NCBI GenBank assembly: GCA_025924845.1 | Contig: JAICHN010000060.1 | Location: 1-16,860 of the forward strand | DNA: 16,860 nucleotides | DNA from: Chloroflexota bacterium | GTDB lineage: Bacteria > Chloroflexota > UBA5177 > JANWHV01 | Direction of reading: 5' to 3' | Shown: positions 14,914-16,860 of the stretch, piece by piece | Layout of the letters: every line of letters begins with the position of its first letter | Numbering within the stretch: the first letter of the stretch is position 1 | The notes under the pieces: model-generated | Told to the model about the DNA's origin: nothing | Database searches by the model: none | Seen by the model: the letters and a program-made list of their open reading frames with translations, nothing else | Translations under genes and position numbers: made by a program

Positions 14914-15810
14914 GTGGGCACGGTGTTGATTACGGGCGCGGGCGGCTATATCGGCGGGCGCCTGACGGCGCGCCTGCTGGAGCAGGGCGAGCGCCCCCGT
15001 TGCCTTGTCCGTCCCGGACCGGGCCTTCGCCGCCTACCGGAGGGCGTGGAGGCGGTTACCGGCGACTTGCGGAACCTGGACAGCCTCGTCGCCGCTACAC
15101 AGGGTGTTTCCTCGGTGATTCATCTGGCCGCGGTGGTGGCCAATCTCAAACAAACCAAGACCGTAAACTATCGAGCGGTCAACGACGTGGGCACCGCCAA
15201 CCTCATACGAGCGGCCAAGCAGTCGGGTGTGACTCACTTCGTGCATCTGGGCGGACTCAATACGATGACCGGCGAGGCGGATTCCTATATCCGCACCCGC
15301 CATAACGGCGAATCGCATGTGAAGGCCGCGGGTATTCCCTACACCATTCTGCAGCCTTCTATTCTGTTCGGGGCGGGCTCGCAGTTCTTCAGCGCTCTGG
15401 CCGGGTTGGCGCGTCGCGCTCCGATCATCCCCGTTCCGGGGAACGGCAAACTACGGTTTCAGCCAATCTGGGTCGAGGATGTAGTGACCTGCCTAACGAC
15501 GGTGCTCCGTGAGGGGGGACGCGACGAGACGATAGAGGTCGGCGGGCCGGCGTATTACAGTTACGACCAGCTTATCGACCTGATATGCGCCACATTGGGG
15601 AAGCGGCGCATAAAGCTGCACGTGCCCCTCGCCCTGGTCAAGCCTGGTACGAAGGTGCTTGAGCGGCTTCTCCCCAGTCCGCCGGTGACCACGGCTACCC
15701 TGGAGTTGTTCGAGAGCGGTGATAACGTGACGGCTCTCGACGCGGTACCGGCACGGTTCGGCTTCCAACCACGCCCCCTGGAGGAGACGTTGCGCGCGGA
15801 GGGGTTGTAG
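14914..15810 (+). CDS. NAD(P)-binding atypical SDR, NDUFA9/NmrA-like
   Basis: A 298-aa extended short-chain dehydrogenase-fold protein, cytoplasmic or membrane-associated. GTG 14914 is chosen because GATGGAGG lies six bases upstream. The dinucleotide site is TGAGGYIGGRL (7-17), followed by GDLRNLDSL (50-58), VIHLAAVV (68-75) and HFVHLGG (108-114). The usual active-site Tyr-XXX-Lys appears as Y125-IRT-R129, so lysine is replaced by arginine, common in atypical members that bind nucleotide without classical dehydrogenase activity. IPYTILQPSILFGAGSQFF (141-159) and RFQPIWVEDV are typical of the NDUFA9-like subgroup, whose members include a respiratory complex I accessory subunit and quinone-related proteins. 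Its 3' end overlaps the opposing oxygenase gene by 116 bases. Substrate unknown. Confidence 0.88.
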   Translation: MGTVLITGAGGYIGGRLTARLLEQGERPRCLVRPGPGLRRLPEGVEAVTGDLRNLDSLVAATQGVSSVIHLAAVVANLKQTKTVNYRAVNDVGTANLIRAAKQSGVTHFVHLGGLNTMTGEADSYIRTRHNGESHVKAAGIPYTILQPSILFGAGSQFFSALAGLARRAPIIPVPGNGKLRFQPIWVEDVVTCLTTVLREGGRDETIEVGGPAYYSYDQLIDLICATLGKRRIKLHVPLALVKPGTKVLERLLPSPPVTTATLELFESGDNVTALDAVPARFGFQPRPLEETLRAEGL

Positions 15811-16678
15811 AACGGTTGGACCGGTTGCGCGTGCTGCCCGACCTTTGGCGACTTGGCCGGTTTGCGGCCGGCCACCAGCGCCAACGTCGCGGCACGAGGG
15901 GCAGGATATGGCGGCAAATCCAGCCCAGGATAAGGAGAACTCGCTCGTGTCGTTTGGTCCAGCGGAGGCCATAGGCGCGGCGGAGCGCGGGCGGAAGGAG
16001 CCCGATCGCGGGCAGCGACGCCAACCACAGCAGTGGATAGGTGATCGGCGGCCATGCCGGGTGGAGGATTTCCTGGACCAAACGATGCCCCGTGGCGCTT
16101 GGGGTGTGGACATCACCGGCAAGCATCAATGCCAAATACCGGTCCAAAGCCGCCGCGTCGGTCGGCAGCCGCTCCAGCGGCACGCGCAAGATAACGCCAA
16201 CCGGCACGGCATCCGCCAGGAAGCGCTCCCGTTCCTCGGCGCTGAGCGGGCCGACAAATAACTCGTAGGTTCGCGGCAGCGCATAGAGCAGGGAGGCGAA
16301 GACCCAGACGAGCAGGTCGGGATCCAGCGCCTGATAGGGCGTGCCGGCCGAAAAGGAGCCCGTAGAGGAATCGAGGGTTCCGGTGACCTTACCGTGGATC
16401 GCGTTCACCTTGCGGGCCGTGCGTTCCATCTCCTCTGATCCGCTGAACATCAAGCCTTGCATGACGCCGATTGTGCGGCCAAGGCGACGGAAGCGAGCCA
16501 GAGGATCGTCGAGGAATCTGCTATGTTCGGCCACTCCGGCCGCTACCTTGGGGTGCGCGAGTTGCATCAGAATGGCGGGCGCCCAGCCCAGCACCACGAC
16601 TCGTTCGCGATTGACTCTTTGTAGTACGGTGACTTCTTCCTCGGCCGGGCGGCGATGCTGCTGGAGAACCAATCTCAT
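15695..16678 (-). CDS. DUF2236 / MpaB-Lcp family oxygenase
   Basis: Member of the haem-dependent oxygenase family that includes latex-clearing protein Lcp, which cleaves cis-polyisoprene, and fungal MpaB, which cleaves a prenyl side chain. ATG 16678 overlaps the TGA of uppS (ATGA), fixing the start; the protein is 327 aa. Family segments: [20 protein letters not shown] (36-55), FRRLGRT (63-69, matching the conserved Arg-XXX-Thr of Lcp), NAIHGKVTG (92-100, His95 as candidate haem ligand), and [12 protein letters not shown] (119-130), where relatives often have WVH, so one His is Phe here. Hydrophobic helices near 212-230 and 246-262 suggest membrane association. The domain ends near residue 275; the last 50 residues are basic, Ser/Thr/Pro-rich and antisense to the SDR gene. 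Substrate is inferred only from uppS. Confidence 0.88.
   Translation of the reverse strand: MRLVLQQHRRPAEEEVTVLQRVNRERVVVLGWAPAILMQLAHPKVAAGVAEHSRFLDDPLARFRRLGRTIGVMQGLMFSGSEEMERTARKVNAIHGKVTGTLDSSTGSFSAGTPYQALDPDLLVWVFASLLYALPRTYELFVGPLSAEERERFLADAVPVGVILRVPLERLPTDAAALDRYLALMLAGDVHTPSATGHRLVQEILHPAWPPITYPLLWLASLPAIGLLPPALRRAYGLRWTKRHERVLLILGWICRHILPLVPRRWRWWPAANRPSRQRSGSTRNRSNRSTTPPRATSPPGGVVGSRTVPVPRREPSRYHRSRTTPG
15845..15884. other. Stem-loop after the SDR gene, inside the oxygenase tail codons
   Basis: Two-part stem: TTGGCG (15845-15850) with CGCCAA (15879-15884), a small internal loop, then TGGCCGG (15854-15860) with CCGGCCA (15868-15874) around a 7-base loop. It lies 34 bases after the SDR stop and could end plus-strand transcripts, though no T-run follows. 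On the other strand it falls where the conserved oxygenase domain ends. Confidence 0.35.
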
Positions 16679-16860
16679 TGGGCGGCGAGGACAGGCACGC
16701 GGCCGAATCGCCGCTCCCGGTTCCGAAAGTCGCGAACCGCCTCCTCCAGGTCGGCTGCCGTGAAATCCGGCCAGAGGCGTGGGATAAAGGCCAATTCGGC
16801 GTACGCGCACTCCCAGAGGAGGAAGTCGCTCAGCCGTTGCTCACCGCCGGTGCGAACCAA
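16675..16860 (-). CDS. uppS: Undecaprenyl diphosphate synthase (isoprenyl transferase), C-terminal part
   Basis: cis-Prenyltransferase that extends farnesyl diphosphate into the C55 lipid carrier for cell-wall synthesis; cytoplasmic, membrane-associated. Only the last 61 codons are in the window; the 5' part lies beyond base 16860. The visible segment is the conserved end of the family: [15 protein letters not shown] (2-16) with the Arg and Glu residues that bind isopentenyl diphosphate and magnesium, then [20 protein letters not shown] and the final [12 protein letters not shown]. The TGA overlaps the ATG of the DUF2236 oxygenase gene (ATGA), so the two are translated together. Whether it makes C55 or another cis-prenyl length cannot be told from this part. 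The orthodox cell-wall enzyme is the default reading. Confidence 0.93.
   Translation of the reverse strand: MVRTGGEQRLSDFLLWECAYAELAFIPRLWPDFTAADLEEAVRDFRNRERRFGRVPVLAAQ

Noticed and set aside
13035..15305. 756-codon open frame on the plus strand, antisense to the PQQ-propeller gene
   Set aside because: It mirrors a well-supported exported protein in a GC-rich region; its translation is Arg/Gly-rich with no family motif and runs into the SDR gene in another frame.
1..16860. CRISPR arrays, tRNA/rRNA genes, insertion sequences, prophage or restriction genes
   Set aside because: No spaced direct repeats, cloverleaf-like segments, transposase motifs or terminal inverted repeats were seen on either strand.

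Overview
The window comes from a high-GC bacterial chromosome. It has many GTG/TTG starts, purine-rich Shine-Dalgarno sites and short multi-strand operons. The gene content (sugar and peptide ABC binding proteins with Sec/Tat signals, a short actinobacterial-type MutY, a PQQ-propeller protein, an NDUFA9-like SDR, a DUF2236/MpaB oxygenase beside uppS) fits a Chloroflexota or actinobacterium-like soil organism. The sequence alone cannot fix the phylum. I see no rRNA, tRNA, CRISPR array, insertion sequence or phage gene. 

Layout: 1-1976 (minus) holds an import operon: a Tat-type sugar-binding protein with a clear sigma70-type promoter, an intergenic 12-bp stem-loop, then a RbsC-type permease cut by the window edge. 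1977-3902 (minus) is a tight three-gene operon: an unrecognised 188-aa protein, a stand-alone cyclic-nucleotide-binding protein and MutY, the last two sharing a GTGA overlap. 4083-5633 (minus) is a divergent, N-terminally extended ProA-family dehydrogenase. On the plus strand follow an orphan peptide-type binding protein (5841-7517) and a long-chain trans-polyprenyl diphosphate synthase (7631-8596). The latter meets a Rid-family protein head-on, with both stop codons inside one CTAG. The Rid gene is in an operon with a membrane-anchored J-domain protein. 

9690-12717 (minus) is an ABC-2 export operon: a possible 31-aa leader peptide, an ATPase whose reading frame breaks inside Walker A by one missing base, a six-helix permease, and a ferredoxin-reductase-type flavoprotein. 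A palindrome overlaps the predicted promoter. 13059-14618 (minus) is an exported PQQ-propeller protein, divergent from an NDUFA9-like NAD(P)-binding protein (14914-15810, plus), with overlapping promoter signals between them. The right edge (minus) has the 3' end of uppS translationally coupled (ATGA) to a DUF2236/MpaB-type haem oxygenase. 

The most interesting arrangement is the uppS-DUF2236 pair. A cis-prenyltransferase is translated together with a member of the family that includes rubber oxygenase (Lcp) and the prenyl-chain-cleaving MpaB. That suggests, as inference, an enzyme acting on cis-polyprenyl chains. The P-loop frameshift and the leader/operator region of the exporter are the next things to check.
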